Source: Aestuariibius violaceus (GTDB lineage Bacteria > Pseudomonadota > Alphaproteobacteria > Rhodobacterales > Rhodobacteraceae). From it: DNA of 64,000 bases. Below are positions 44,486 through 53,829 of this stretch, piece after piece. Each line of letters begins with the position of its first letter. The first letter of the stretch is position 1. The notes beneath the pieces are model-generated. The model was not told the DNA's origin. It did no database searches and saw only the letters and a list, made by a program, of their open reading frames with translations. A program made the translations under genes and the position numbers. The stretch is from the NCBI RefSeq assembly GCF_040779325.2, contig NZ_JBFONT020000002.1, forward strand, positions 620,001 to 684,000, in the 5' to 3' direction.

Positions 44486-45436
44486 CTAAGCCAGCGCCGC
44501 CTCCCGCGCCGCCCGCAACCGGGCGAAATCGTCGCCCGCGTGGTAGCTGGACCGGGTGAGTGGGGTGGCGGAGACCATGAGGAAGCCCTTGCCGTAGGCG
44601 GCTTTCTCGTAGGAGGCAAACTCGTCCGGCGTCACGAAGCGGTCGACGCGATGGTGTTTGGGCGTCGGCTGCAGGTACTGGCCGATGGTCAGGAAATCGA
44701 CATCGGCCGCGCGCATGTCGTCCATCACCTGCAGCACGCCCTGCCGGTCCTCGCCCAGGCCGACCATGATGCCGGATTTGGTGAACATCGACGGGTCGAT
44801 CTCTTTTACCCGCTGCAGCAGCCGCAAGGAGTGGAAATAGCGCGCGCCGGGCCGGACTTCGGGATAGAGCCCGGGAACGGTTTCGAGGTTGTGGTTGAAG
44901 ACATCCGGCTTGGCCGCGACCACCACCTCAAGCACGTCGGGGGCGCATTTCAGAAAGTCGGGCGTCAGGATCTCGATCGTCGTCCCGGGCGATTGCCGCC
45001 GCACGGCGCGGATCGTCTGGGCAAAGTGCTCTGCCCCGCCATCGGCCACGTCGTCCCGGTCGACCGAGGTGATGACGACATGCGACAGGCCCAGCTTCTT
45101 GACCGCATCGGCCACGCGCCCCGGCTCGAACACGTCCAGAGCGTCGGGACGGCCCGTCGCCACGTTGCAGAAGGTGCAGCCGCGGGTGCAGATCTCGCCC
45201 ATGATCATCATCGTGGCGTGGCCCTGCGACCAGCATTCGCCGACATTGGGGCAGCCCGCCTCTTCGCAGACTGTCACCAGCCGGTGCTCGCGCATGATGT
45301 CGCGGGTCTTGCGGTAGCCGTCCGAGGTCGGCGCCTTGACCCGGATCCAGTCCGGCTTCTTCGGCTGGGCGTTATCGGGCCGGTGCGCCTTTTCGGGGTG
45401 CCGCCCGGACGGGATCTTCAGATCTCTCGAAGCCAT
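44486..45436 (-). CDS. lipA: Lipoyl synthase
   Basis: A 316-residue radical SAM enzyme that inserts two sulfurs into octanoyl groups. Both iron-sulfur clusters are visible: the auxiliary cluster CEEAGCPNVGEC near 58-69 and the radical SAM motif CTRGCTFC near 84-91, plus the C-terminal RSSYHA serine motif. AAGGAG precedes the ATG. It leads a two-gene unit with the exported protein above. Confidence 0.97.
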   Translation of the reverse strand: MASRDLKIPSGRHPEKAHRPDNAQPKKPDWIRVKAPTSDGYRKTRDIMREHRLVTVCEEAGCPNVGECWSQGHATMMIMGEICTRGCTFCNVATGRPDALDVFEPGRVADAVKKLGLSHVVITSVDRDDVADGGAEHFAQTIRAVRRQSPGTTIEILTPDFLKCAPDVLEVVVAAKPDVFNHNLETVPGLYPEVRPGARYFHSLRLLQRVKEIDPSMFTKSGIMVGLGEDRQGVLQVMDDMRAADVDFLTIGQYLQPTPKHHRVDRFVTPDEFASYEKAAYGKGFLMVSATPLTRSSYHAGDDFARLRAAREAALA

Positions 45437-45561
45437 GCGCGCTCCTTCGCTTGTTCGGGCGCTTGTCCGGGAAATCTAGGCGCTTCCGGAGGCATATCCA
45501 ACCGCCAAAGCGCGCATCCCCGCCATGCGCAGGGCTGCACGCTTTCGGGCACCTGCGAGGA

Positions 45562-45885
45562 TCAGGAGGTCTGCGCCTCCTCGGCTGGCTCTTCCTTCAC
45601 GATTTCGATCTTCACCTTCGCGACCAGGGCCGCAAGCGTGCCGACGACGGCCAGGACCGGGGCGGCGATGACCACTGCCCCGCCAGCGATCGCGCCATAG
45701 GTCAGCGGGATCTCCAGCGCGATGTCGCCATCGGGCTCGACCACCCGGATCCGCTTGACCTTGCTGTCGGCGGCCAACTGCTTCACGCGGCCGACGAGCT
45801 CCTCTCCCTGGACCTCGATCTCTTCGATCCAGGTCTTTTTCCCGGACGTGCTCTCCGGCTCGGCTGTTTTCGTGTCGTCTTCCAT
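45562..45885 (-). CDS. DUF4342 domain-containing protein
   Basis: A 107-residue protein: an acidic, lysine-rich N-terminus, the conserved core WIEEIEVQGEELVGRVKQL (about 19-37), a short beta region with KRIRVVEPDGD, and a hydrophobic segment (about 63-90). DUF4342 has no established function; the segment suggests membrane association. GGAGGAG lies eight bases before the ATG, setting the start well inside the longer open frame. Confidence 0.82.
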   Translation of the reverse strand: MEDDTKTAEPESTSGKKTWIEEIEVQGEELVGRVKQLAADSKVKRIRVVEPDGDIALEIPLTYGAIAGGAVVIAAPVLAVVGTLAALVAKVKIEIVKEEPAEEAQTS

Positions 45886-45968
45886 CGGGTCTCTCCTCCG
45901 CTGATGACGCGGTGGAGATACCGCAAGACCAGGCCTGCCGCGTTGACGGTGGTCAACCCGGCGGGCCG

Positions 45969-46997
45969 TCAGCCGATCATCGGCCCGTAAGCGCCGTAGC
46001 TCTCGGCATAATGACGGCTCAACTGCTGCAATGCGATGCGCAGAACGATCTTGCCCGAGCGGGCCGACCAGCCCTTGCGGCGCTCGGTCCGTTCCATGCC
46101 TTCCATGAAGCAGCAGCAGCGCAGGGCCACATCGGCCAGCTCCGGCCCCAGATCGTCGAGTGCGGCGCGCAGGCGCTGGCGGGCCGCCGTGCATCCTGCG
46201 GGGAGGTCCGCCGCTTCACCTTCGGCGGCCAGGATCGCGGCGATGCCGGCGCTGGCCTCGTCGAGCTGGGCGAGTTCGAAGTCCTCGCGCAGGCGCTCTC
46301 CCACACGGACGAGGTCCGGTTCCAGGAACGGATTGCCGTCCTTGTCGCGCCGACGGGAAAGACCGGCCAGCGGGCTTTCCGCCGTGGGCACCCGCACGGT
46401 GCCGCGCGGCCCGCCTTTTCCGCTGTAATAGGTGAATTCCACCGCCGCCTCGGCGAAGCCGCCGGCGCGGTTCTCTGCCTCGGCCAACTGCTCGCGATAG
46501 CGCTGGCGGCCGCCTTGGGTGATCCGGTAGCGGACCAGCCGCGCCGTCATATCCGCCGCCGGAAGCGGCGCGATCCAGTCGTTCAGTGCCAGCCGCTCGG
46601 CCACGGCCCGGTCGACCGTTTCGGTCTCGTCGCGCCCGTCATAGGCGATCACCGCCCGGTCGAGCCCGCGGGCGATCGCCAGAACCGCCCCCGGCGCGTT
46701 GAGCTTGCCCAGGACTGTCAGGTCATCCTCCGCCTTCGCCCGCTCGCCCGGCCGCGGTGCCCCGTCCACCGCCTGCAGCTCGGCCAGGTGGCGCAGGGCG
46801 TCATCGACCAGCGGATCGTCCCGCCGCGTCTCGAATCGCCGGATCTGCCGCATCACGGTCGAGGCGTGACACCCGGCCTCGCGGGCCAGCGCCCGGATCG
46901 ACAGGCCCAGCTCCGTATGGATCACGTAATGCCGGGCAGCAGCCGGAACCCAGGCCGGAAAATCAAACATCTCACGCGGAAGAGCAGCTTGCGTCAT
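45969..46997 (-). CDS. DUF6456 domain-containing protein with N-terminal helix-turn-helix
   Basis: A 342-residue protein. A helix-turn-helix-like part (SIRALAREAGCHASTVMRQIRRFE, about 33-56) lies at the N-terminus. The C-terminal domain carries ESPLAGLSRRRD, GERLREDFELAQ and ADVALRCCCFMEGMERTERRKGW, the pattern of alphaproteobacterial DUF6456 proteins. The function is not established; a regulatory role is suggested by the N-terminus. It is divergent from the DUF6477 gene, an association I have seen as typical of Rhodobacterales. Confidence 0.75.
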   Translation of the reverse strand: MTQAALPREMFDFPAWVPAAARHYVIHTELGLSIRALAREAGCHASTVMRQIRRFETRRDDPLVDDALRHLAELQAVDGAPRPGERAKAEDDLTVLGKLNAPGAVLAIARGLDRAVIAYDGRDETETVDRAVAERLALNDWIAPLPAADMTARLVRYRITQGGRQRYREQLAEAENRAGGFAEAAVEFTYYSGKGGPRGTVRVPTAESPLAGLSRRRDKDGNPFLEPDLVRVGERLREDFELAQLDEASAGIAAILAAEGEAADLPAGCTAARQRLRAALDDLGPELADVALRCCCFMEGMERTERRKGWSARSGKIVLRIALQQLSRHYAESYGAYGPMIG

Positions 46998-47083
46998 GAA
47001 TTCGTCGTCCCTTCAATCTTGCCCGCCAACCCGGGCGTCCTTGTCATGTCCAATCAACTGCCGATTGTATCCCGTTCGCATGG

Positions 47084-47098
47084 TTAACAATCCGTTGA
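47084..47098 (+). promoter_or_regulatory. Possible CtrA-type box between DUF6456 and DUF6477 genes
   Basis: TTAA-N7-TTGA, one mismatch from the CtrA consensus, lies in the 227-base divergent spacer, 127 bases before the DUF6477 start and 87 before DUF6456. A second reading TTAAC-N6-TTGAC makes it a good direct repeat. Confidence 0.25.
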
Positions 47099-47224
47099 CC
47101 AATGCAGCCTCTCGCCGAAGCAATAACCAAGCCTAAACCCACCGTTCTGTCGGGGGTCGGATGCGCAACACACGTTCTGATTGTGCGATGGTGGGGTTTC
47201 GTCACGAGTTAAAGGGATACCGAG

Positions 47225-47512
47225 ATGCAGGACATTCTTTCCATGGTCGCACGCCTGAAGCGCCCCGCGCTTCTGATCCGCGCCGCCCGCCACGGGGTCG
47301 ACGAGTATAGCCGCGAGCGCCATCTGCGCCGGGTGCTCAAGACCGAGGCCACGCTCAGCCCCGGCGAGGCTCTGATGCAGATCCTGCTGGCCGAGGCCGA
47401 GATCGACGAAAGCCGCCGCACCGCCGCAGTGGGATATTCGGCGGCGGCCCATGTGGACCTGCTGATCGCGATGATGGCCGAGGCGCGCCTGTTGCGCGGC
47501 CTGTCGGCCTGA
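47225..47512 (+). CDS. DUF6477 family protein
   Basis: A 95-residue helical protein with the family stretch LKRPALLIRAARHGVDEYSR (about 11-30), RHLRRVL and a C-terminal VDLLIAMMAEARLL. No catalytic or binding motif is evident. The ATG has AAAGGG upstream. The gene is divergent from the DUF6456 gene and convergent with the MttB-like gene. Confidence 0.8.
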   Translation: MQDILSMVARLKRPALLIRAARHGVDEYSRERHLRRVLKTEATLSPGEALMQILLAEAEIDESRRTAAVGYSAAAHVDLLIAMMAEARLLRGLSA

Positions 47513-47522
47513 GGCCCGGCCC

Positions 47523-49055
47523 CTAGGTCGTGCCGATCTCTTCCTTCCGCCGCGCGACGAAGGCATCAAGCGCCTCGGCCGTCGCGGGGTCGAGGGGCGG
47601 CGGGGTGTAGCGTTCCAACAGCTGCTGCACCCGGAGACGGGCGAGGGCCTGCGTGTCACGCGCGCCCTCTTCCTCCCAGGTCTCGAACGGTTTGTTGTCG
47701 AAGACCTCGCTGCGCCAGAAGGCCTCCTTGAAATGGGCCTGGGTGTGGGCGCAACCCAGATAGTGGCCGCCCGGCCCCACCTCGCGAATCGCGTCCATCG
47801 CCTGCGCCGCTTCATCGCTGGCAACGCCCGCCGCCATCCGGTGCAGCGTGCCCAGTTGATCCGCATCCATCACGAACTTCTCAAGGCTCGCGACCAGCCC
47901 GCCCTCGAGCCAGCCGCAGCTGTGCAGCATGAAGTTCACACCGCCCATCAGGGCCGCATTCAGCGTGTTCGCAGATTCGTAGGCCGCCTGCGCATCGGGC
48001 AGCTTCGACCCGCAAAGCCCCCCGCCCGACCGGAACGGCAGCCCCAGCCGCCGGGCGAGCTGCCCGGCCCCGTAAAGGATCTGGCTCGCCTCCGGCGTAC
48101 CGAAGGTCGGCGCGCCCGAGTTCATGTCGATGGACGTCACGAACGTGCCGAAGATCACCGGCGCGCCAGGCTTCACCAGCTGGCTGTAGGCCACGCCCAC
48201 CATGACCTCGGCCAGCACCTGCGTCAGCGTGCCGACGACAGAGACCGGCGCCATCGCCCCGCCCACGATGAAGGGCGAGATGATGCAGGCCTGCCCGGCC
48301 TCCGCATAGATCTCCAAGGCGCCCATCATCGTGCCGTCGAAGGTCAGCGGCGAGTTGATGTTGATCAGCGAGGTCGTCACTGTCCGCCCCTCCAGCGGGC
48401 CGAACAGAACCTCGCTCATCGCGACGCTGTCGACGGCGCGCGACGGGTCGGTGACCGAGCCCATATAGGGTTTGTCCGACAGCACCATATGGGCCTGCAG
48501 CATGTCCAGATGGCGCACGGGCACCGGCACATCCGTCGGCTCGCAGACCGTGCCGCCCGAATGATGCAGCCATTTCGACATGTAGCCGAGCTTCACGAAG
48601 CTGCGGAAATCCTCCATCGTCGCGTAGCGGCGCACGCCGTCGAGGTCGCGCACGAAGGGCGGGCCGTAGACCGGCGCCATGACCAACGTCTTGCCACCCA
48701 CGGTGACCGATCGCTCCGGATTGCGCGCCTCCTGCACGTAGGAGGACGGCGCGGTCGCGCACAGCGTGCGGGCCAGACCTTTCGGAAGCCGCACCCGGTC
48801 GCCGTCGACGCTCGCGCCCGCTTCCTTCCAGCGGGCAATGGCTTTGGGATTGTCCGAGAAGACGACGCCGACCTCCTCCAGAACCGTCTCGGCATTCGCC
48901 TCGATGATGTCGAGCGCCTCGTCCGAGAAGAGGTCCATGACGGGGATGTTGCGCTCGATGAACCGCGCGGCCTCGATCCGGACCGCCGTCCGCTCTGCAC
49001 GCCGCGCCGCGCCGCCGCCCCCGCGCGAGCGCCTGCCTGGTGCTAGCTCGGTCAT
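47523..49055 (-). CDS. Trimethylamine methyltransferase (MttB) family protein, non-pyrrolysine
   Basis: A 510-residue member of COG5598. The body is full length with no in-frame amber codon, so it is of the pyrrolysine-free type that includes glycine betaine:corrinoid methyltransferase MtgB. Members occur in many Rhodobacterales and are linked to methylated-amine demethylation; the substrate here is not determined. No corrinoid protein lies nearby. GGAAGGGATCC precedes the ATG; the six-residue extension upstream has no such site. Confidence 0.88.
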   Translation of the reverse strand: MTELAPGRRSRGGGGAARRAERTAVRIEAARFIERNIPVMDLFSDEALDIIEANAETVLEEVGVVFSDNPKAIARWKEAGASVDGDRVRLPKGLARTLCATAPSSYVQEARNPERSVTVGGKTLVMAPVYGPPFVRDLDGVRRYATMEDFRSFVKLGYMSKWLHHSGGTVCEPTDVPVPVRHLDMLQAHMVLSDKPYMGSVTDPSRAVDSVAMSEVLFGPLEGRTVTTSLININSPLTFDGTMMGALEIYAEAGQACIISPFIVGGAMAPVSVVGTLTQVLAEVMVGVAYSQLVKPGAPVIFGTFVTSIDMNSGAPTFGTPEASQILYGAGQLARRLGLPFRSGGGLCGSKLPDAQAAYESANTLNAALMGGVNFMLHSCGWLEGGLVASLEKFVMDADQLGTLHRMAAGVASDEAAQAMDAIREVGPGGHYLGCAHTQAHFKEAFWRSEVFDNKPFETWEEEGARDTQALARLRVQQLLERYTPPPLDPATAEALDAFVARRKEEIGTT

Positions 49056-49161
49056 GGGGATCCCTTCCTGCAAAAAACCAGTTGCTCCGTGGTAGGATCA
49101 AAGCACCGAATGACCCGACCGGGAAGCGCCATTCCAGGGCGAAAACCGACATCACGGCCAG

Positions 49162-50109
49162 TCAGGAGAAGCGCAGCACCTTCGAGGGCACACCTCTGGC
49201 CCGCAGGAACGCCCGCAGGGCGGGCCGGATCAGAAGGCCAGTCGCATAGCGTCTGTTGCCGCTGGTTTCCGTTGCATGGTGCAACGCGACCAGCTGGCGG
49301 GGGTAAGGACCGTCGGGCTTGTAGACCCAGATCGGCCCACCGCTCATCCCGCGGCGCGTGTTCACCGCGTACCGCACCATCGGCAGGGCACGTCCCGTCC
49401 GCCGATCTGGCGGGAACGTATCAATGACATCGTTAAGGCCCAGCCGCATCCGGTCGTTCTTGCCGCCCTCGCGCTCGGGATAGCCCGCGACGTTGACGCG
49501 CCGCTTGGACAAGCCGCCGTCGAATGTGGACACGCGGATGGAGTTTTCGCGCGGCTTGCACCACCAGCCCAGCGTGCCGCCACCCGGCAGGCGCGTGTCG
49601 CCGGGATAGCGCCGGTCATCATTGGTCTGCACCTCGATCAGGGCGAAATCGTGCGCGCGAAAGACCCCCTCGGTCGCGTCGCCTTCGCGGTCGTAGCGCA
49701 AGGCGCCCGACGGCACCCAGGACCTCACGGCCCTCCAAGTCCCGATGCGGCTCTTCGGAACGTTTCCCTTGCTCGCCACGCGACCGGGCGTGACGTAGAT
49801 CAAATCCGGCTTGAGGATCTTCGTCATCCGGCCGCCCCTTTTCCCGAAGATGCTCCAGGCGCGGACCACATGGGCGCAGGTCAGGATGTGTCTGGGCGAG
49901 ATGATGATCCCAGTGCCGCCCATGAAAGGCCGATTGTAAAGCTCGTGCTTGAGGTTGAGGATCTTCTGCTCGGGGAACTGGGCCACGATCGAACAGACAT
50001 AGCGAAAGGGGCGCTGCAGCAGGTCGGGTGCGGGCCGCAGCGCGCGCCCCGGCGCAGGTCCAGCCTGATCGATGCGGTCGAGATCGACAGCGGTCGTGAT
50101 CCAGTCCAT
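49162..50109 (-). CDS. Trypsin-like serine protease
   Basis: A 315-residue S1-type protease of the V8/glutamyl-endopeptidase-like group. Its triad is visible: H in ILTCAHVV (near 78), D in AHDFALIEV (near 150) and S in RRGMSGGPIW (near 258). There is no obvious signal peptide; the N-terminus is hydrophilic, and the export route is unclear. Many Arg and Lys give a basic protein. It is isolated, with a 359-base gap upstream. Confidence 0.82.
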   Translation of the reverse strand: MDWITTAVDLDRIDQAGPAPGRALRPAPDLLQRPFRYVCSIVAQFPEQKILNLKHELYNRPFMGGTGIIISPRHILTCAHVVRAWSIFGKRGGRMTKILKPDLIYVTPGRVASKGNVPKSRIGTWRAVRSWVPSGALRYDREGDATEGVFRAHDFALIEVQTNDDRRYPGDTRLPGGGTLGWWCKPRENSIRVSTFDGGLSKRRVNVAGYPEREGGKNDRMRLGLNDVIDTFPPDRRTGRALPMVRYAVNTRRGMSGGPIWVYKPDGPYPRQLVALHHATETSGNRRYATGLLIRPALRAFLRARGVPSKVLRFS

Positions 50110-50468
50110 CTGGCCGGGCTCCTTGATGGCGCGCGTCCGATGTTACGCCCAACCGGCCTCCCACGGTATCGCATGGATGCGCTACCCTGCCGGACCCCAA
50201 GGTGGCTTTGTTTTCGTCCGGAGTACCGCCCCGCCTCACGCAGACCTCAGAGACGGCTGCGACCCGCAAATCAACCTGGGTTTGTAGACGCAGTGCCGGT
50301 GCACCGCCAGGATGGATAACTGCGTTGATTAAGGCGAACTCATCTCAGAACAGCCCGCCCCCTTCCCCAACGTCGTCCTAATTCAAAGGCTCAGATGGAG
50401 GTGTTGTAACAAGTATGTGACGCGCTGCGCGGTTGCGGCCGTCGCCGAGCAAAAAGCGAGGTTGGTAA
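50110..50468. other. Divergent intergenic region, no gene seen
   Basis: This gap separates the serine protease and the rhodanese gene. The open frames it contains are short and unlike proteins. Promoters for both should lie here. I found no convincing -35/-10 pair, tRNA or riboswitch-like fold. The right half (50330-50420) is more AT-rich. Confidence 0.5.
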
Positions 50469-51446
50469 ATGGTGAAGAGTCTCACGCGCGCGCCCATAGG
50501 GCTCGCGGCACTTTTGAGCATGGCTGCGATCTCTCAGCCCTTAATGGCACAGGGATATGATCGCCCGGTTGCGTTTCACAGCACGATCAGCATCGCGGAG
50601 GCCACCCTTGAGGCGCCGGAGGAAGAGCAGATCGACCTGCGGCCGCTCATCAGCCCGGCGGAACTCGTCCAGCTGATGGAGGATGCGTCCCCGCAGGTCA
50701 TCGATATCCGAAACCCGTCCGCCATTCGCCCGCTCTTCAGCTATGCGGCGGGACATGTGCCCGGATCGATCAACGTGCCCTATGGCGACTGGCGCAAGCT
50801 CTGGGCCGATCCGCTCTCGATCCCGGCAGAGAACGATCTGACCGACTTCATCCGCGCTGCCGGGCTGACCAGGGACCGCCCTGTCGTCATTGTCCATAGC
50901 AGCGCGGCGAAAGGCAATTTCGGCTCGGCCGCTTGGGTCTACTGGTTGCTCAAGACCGCCGGGTTCGAGCAACTGGCGATCCTCAACGGCGGCATCCGGT
51001 CATGGAAAGCCTCCGGGCAGGAGCTCTCGACCGACCCGACGCCGATCGTGCCGTCCTTCGAGGTTGCGACTCTCAACACCTCCTGGCTGGCCACCCACGA
51101 AGATGTCGATGCGGTGCTCGCCGGTCAAAGCGAGGCGCAGCTTCTCGACGCACGCCCGCTGCAGCAGATCGCCCGGGACGCGTCCCTGCATGGATCGTTC
51201 ACGATGGACGCGACCAGCCTGATCACCGGCGAAGACGGACAGGCGGGCGAGGTGCTCGACATTTTCATGCGGGTGAAGGCGGCCGACCTGACCTGGGAAT
51301 TCGGCGATGTCATCACCTATTGCAACAACGGTGCGCTTGCCGCCGTCGACTGGTTCATGGCGAGCGAGATCGCGGGCATCCCGAACGTGCGGGTCTATGG
51401 CCACTCGCTGAGCGCGCGCAATCGCAGGATCACGGCGCTGCGCTAG
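50469..51446 (+). CDS. Exported tandem-rhodanese sulfurtransferase
   Basis: A 325-residue protein with a signal peptide (about 1-27, ending LMAQ) and two rhodanese domains (about 55-175 and 200-320). The second has the active cysteine in VITYCNNGALAA; the first has serine instead (VIVHSSAAKGNFG), as expected for an inactive N-terminal domain. It may transfer sulfur in the periplasm, for instance in thiosulfate use. The ATG has GAGG upstream. guaA begins about 50 bases after. Confidence 0.87.
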   Translation: MVKSLTRAPIGLAALLSMAAISQPLMAQGYDRPVAFHSTISIAEATLEAPEEEQIDLRPLISPAELVQLMEDASPQVIDIRNPSAIRPLFSYAAGHVPGSINVPYGDWRKLWADPLSIPAENDLTDFIRAAGLTRDRPVVIVHSSAAKGNFGSAAWVYWLLKTAGFEQLAILNGGIRSWKASGQELSTDPTPIVPSFEVATLNTSWLATHEDVDAVLAGQSEAQLLDARPLQQIARDASLHGSFTMDATSLITGEDGQAGEVLDIFMRVKAADLTWEFGDVITYCNNGALAAVDWFMASEIAGIPNVRVYGHSLSARNRRITALR

Positions 51447-51497
51447 GCGGCGGCTCAGGCCTTGTCTACGGCCCCGCTGCAACCTATGCCGCGGGGC

Positions 51498-53051
51498 ATG
51501 TCGCACCAACGTCTCCTCATCATCGATTTCGGCAGCCAGGTCACGCAACTCATCGCGCGCCGCCTGCGCGAGCTGAATGTCTACTGTGAAATCCACCCGT
51601 TCCAGAGCGTCACCGAGGCGTTCCTGAAAGATTTCGCCCCCCGCGCCATCATCCTCTCTGGCGGGCCCGCCAGCGTGACCGATCCAGGCGCACCGCGCCC
51701 GCCCAAGGCGATCTTCACGCTTGGCGTGCCCATCCTCGGCATCTGCTACGGCCAGCAGGTGATGATGGACATGCTGGGCGGCAAGGTCGTCCGCGGCGAG
51801 GGCACGGCAGAGTTCGGCCGCGCTTACGTCACCGCCCCGGACGAGCGGATCGACCTTCTCACCGGCTGGTTCCTGGACGGGCGCGAGCAGGTCTGGATGA
51901 GCCATGGCGACCACGTCAGCGAGATCGCCCCGGGCTTCACCGTCCACGGCACCTCGCCCAACGCGCCTTACGCGATCACCGCCGATCTGAACCGTAACTT
52001 CTTCGCCGTCCAGTTCCATCCTGAGGTTCACCACACCCCCAACGGCAAGACGCTCTACGAGAACTTCGTGCGCCTTGCAGGCTTTACCGGCGACTGGACG
52101 ATGGCCGGCTACCGCGACGAGGCGATCCGCAAGATCCGCGAGCAGGTCGGCGACGCCAAGGTGATCTGCGGCCTCTCGGGCGGCGTCGATTCGTCGGTCG
52201 CCGCCGTCCTGATCCACGAGGCGATCGGCGACCAGCTGACCTGCGTCTTCGTCGATCACGGCCTCCTGCGTCAGAACGAGGCGACCGAAGTCGTGGCCAT
52301 GTTCCGCGACCACTACAACATCCCGCTGATCCATGCCGACGAGGCGGACCTGTTCCTCGACGCGCTCGATGGCGTCTCGGATCCCGAAACCAAGCGCAAG
52401 ACGATCGGCAAGCTGTTCATCGACGTCTTCCAGAAACACGCAGCCGAGGTCGGCGGGGCGGAGTTCCTGGCCCAGGGCACCCTCTACCCCGATGTCATCG
52501 AATCGGTCAGCTTCTCCGGCGGCCCCTCCGTCACGATCAAGTCGCACCACAATGTGGGCGGCCTGCCCGAAAAGATGGGGCTCAAGCTGGTCGAACCCCT
52601 CCGCGAGCTCTTCAAGGACGAGGTGCGCGCGCTCGGCCACGAGCTTGGCCTGCCCGCCAGCTTCATCGGCCGCCACCCCTTCCCCGGCCCCGGCCTCGCC
52701 ATCCGCTGCCCGGGCGAGATCACGCGCGACAAGCTCGCCATCCTCCGCAAGGCCGACGCCGTCTATATCGACCAGATCCGCAGGCACGGCCTCTATGATG
52801 AGATCTGGCAGGCCTTCGTCGCGATCCTGCCCGTCCGCACCGTTGGCGTCATGGGCGACGGCCGCACCTACGATTACGCCTGCGCCCTCCGCGCGGTGAC
52901 CTCAGTCGACGGCATGACCGCTGACTACTACCCCTTCACCCACGACTTCCTCGGCGAGACCGCCACGCGGATCATCAACGAGGTCGAGGGCATCAACCGC
53001 GTCACCTATGACATCACGTCGAAACCGCCGGGCACGATAGAATGGGAGTGA
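51498..53051 (+). CDS. guaA: GMP synthase (glutamine-hydrolysing)
   Basis: A 517-residue enzyme making GMP from XMP, ATP and glutamine. The amidotransferase part has GICYGQQ with the cysteine and VQFHPEVHHT. The ATP-pyrophosphatase P-loop is LSGGVDSSVAA near 229. The C-terminal dimerisation domain ends in the conserved KPPGTIEWE. Three in-frame ATG/ATG-like starts exist within 36 bases; MSHQRLL matches the family best. Confidence 0.97.
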   Translation: MSHQRLLIIDFGSQVTQLIARRLRELNVYCEIHPFQSVTEAFLKDFAPRAIILSGGPASVTDPGAPRPPKAIFTLGVPILGICYGQQVMMDMLGGKVVRGEGTAEFGRAYVTAPDERIDLLTGWFLDGREQVWMSHGDHVSEIAPGFTVHGTSPNAPYAITADLNRNFFAVQFHPEVHHTPNGKTLYENFVRLAGFTGDWTMAGYRDEAIRKIREQVGDAKVICGLSGGVDSSVAAVLIHEAIGDQLTCVFVDHGLLRQNEATEVVAMFRDHYNIPLIHADEADLFLDALDGVSDPETKRKTIGKLFIDVFQKHAAEVGGAEFLAQGTLYPDVIESVSFSGGPSVTIKSHHNVGGLPEKMGLKLVEPLRELFKDEVRALGHELGLPASFIGRHPFPGPGLAIRCPGEITRDKLAILRKADAVYIDQIRRHGLYDEIWQAFVAILPVRTVGVMGDGRTYDYACALRAVTSVDGMTADYYPFTHDFLGETATRIINEVEGINRVTYDITSKPPGTIEWE

Positions 53052-53158
53052 CCGCGTGCCGATGAAACCCCGATAACGTCAGCGCCACTTTCAACATGAG
53101 TGGTGAGCCCTCCGTGAGAACTCGCAGGCAACTCGGAACGTCCATCATTCACCGACGC

Positions 53159-53602
53159 TCACTCTCGGCTCGGTAACTCTGCTAGCCGAGCCGTCGCCGT
53201 CGCGTCCAAACGCTCGATATCATCGCGGATATGAAGCCAGGGCAGCCTCTGCGCCTCATGCGCATGCATCTGCGGCACCAGAAGATCGGCCTGATCAATC
53301 ACCCCCAGAGGCACATAAACCTGCCCTGGCAAGTAATCGTACCGGCCCGTCAGCGACGACCCGCAGGTCTCGCAAAACGTCCTGGTCACACCCGGGGTCA
53401 TGCTGACCCGTTTCCCCTCGTCCGGCTCAAACGCAATCGCGCCGTCTTCGAAGGCGGCAAAAGCGGCAACGGGCCCACCCGTCGCGCGGCGGCAATCGTT
53501 GCAGTGGCAATAGGCGACACTTGTCGGCGGCGCTGTCGTCCGGAATGTCGTCGACCCGCAATAGCACCGGCCTGTGATCATCTGCGGAAGCTCGGCTGAC
53601 AT
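53159..53602 (-). CDS. GFA family protein (glutathione-dependent formaldehyde-activating type)
   Basis: A 147-residue zinc protein of the GFA/Mss4-like group. Zinc cysteines are seen in GRCYCG (about 12-17), CHCNDCRRATG (about 33-43) and FCETCGSSL. Only some members act on formaldehyde-glutathione; most are uncharacterised. The start is open: ATG at 53602 has an AGG very close, and an ATG at 53581 (MITGRCYCG) fits the family equally well. Confidence 0.8.
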   Translation of the reverse strand: MSAELPQMITGRCYCGSTTFRTTAPPTSVAYCHCNDCRRATGGPVAAFAAFEDGAIAFEPDEGKRVSMTPGVTRTFCETCGSSLTGRYDYLPGQVYVPLGVIDQADLLVPQMHAHEAQRLPWLHIRDDIERLDATATARLAELPSRE

Positions 53603-53829
53603 ACCTGGACAATCCGCTATCCCGTCGGAGCGGTCAAATCCCGCGGCCGCGAAATCGCTCGCCTTCCACGCCGTCCTGTGGTTCGAACACTCCCATATCA
53701 CGGGATCTTGGTAATGTTTGCCGATCAAAGACAACCGCGCCGCATCCAGGTCGCCCGAACCGCCGGGGATGGTGGGCGGGGCGATGCGCCCGGCCACATC
53801 GTGGCGGGGCGCGAGCGCCGTCCCCATCC

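Noticed and set aside
47523..49055. Pyrrolysine-containing MttB
   Set aside because: No in-frame TAG exists in the body of the gene, so it is the pyrrolysine-free type.
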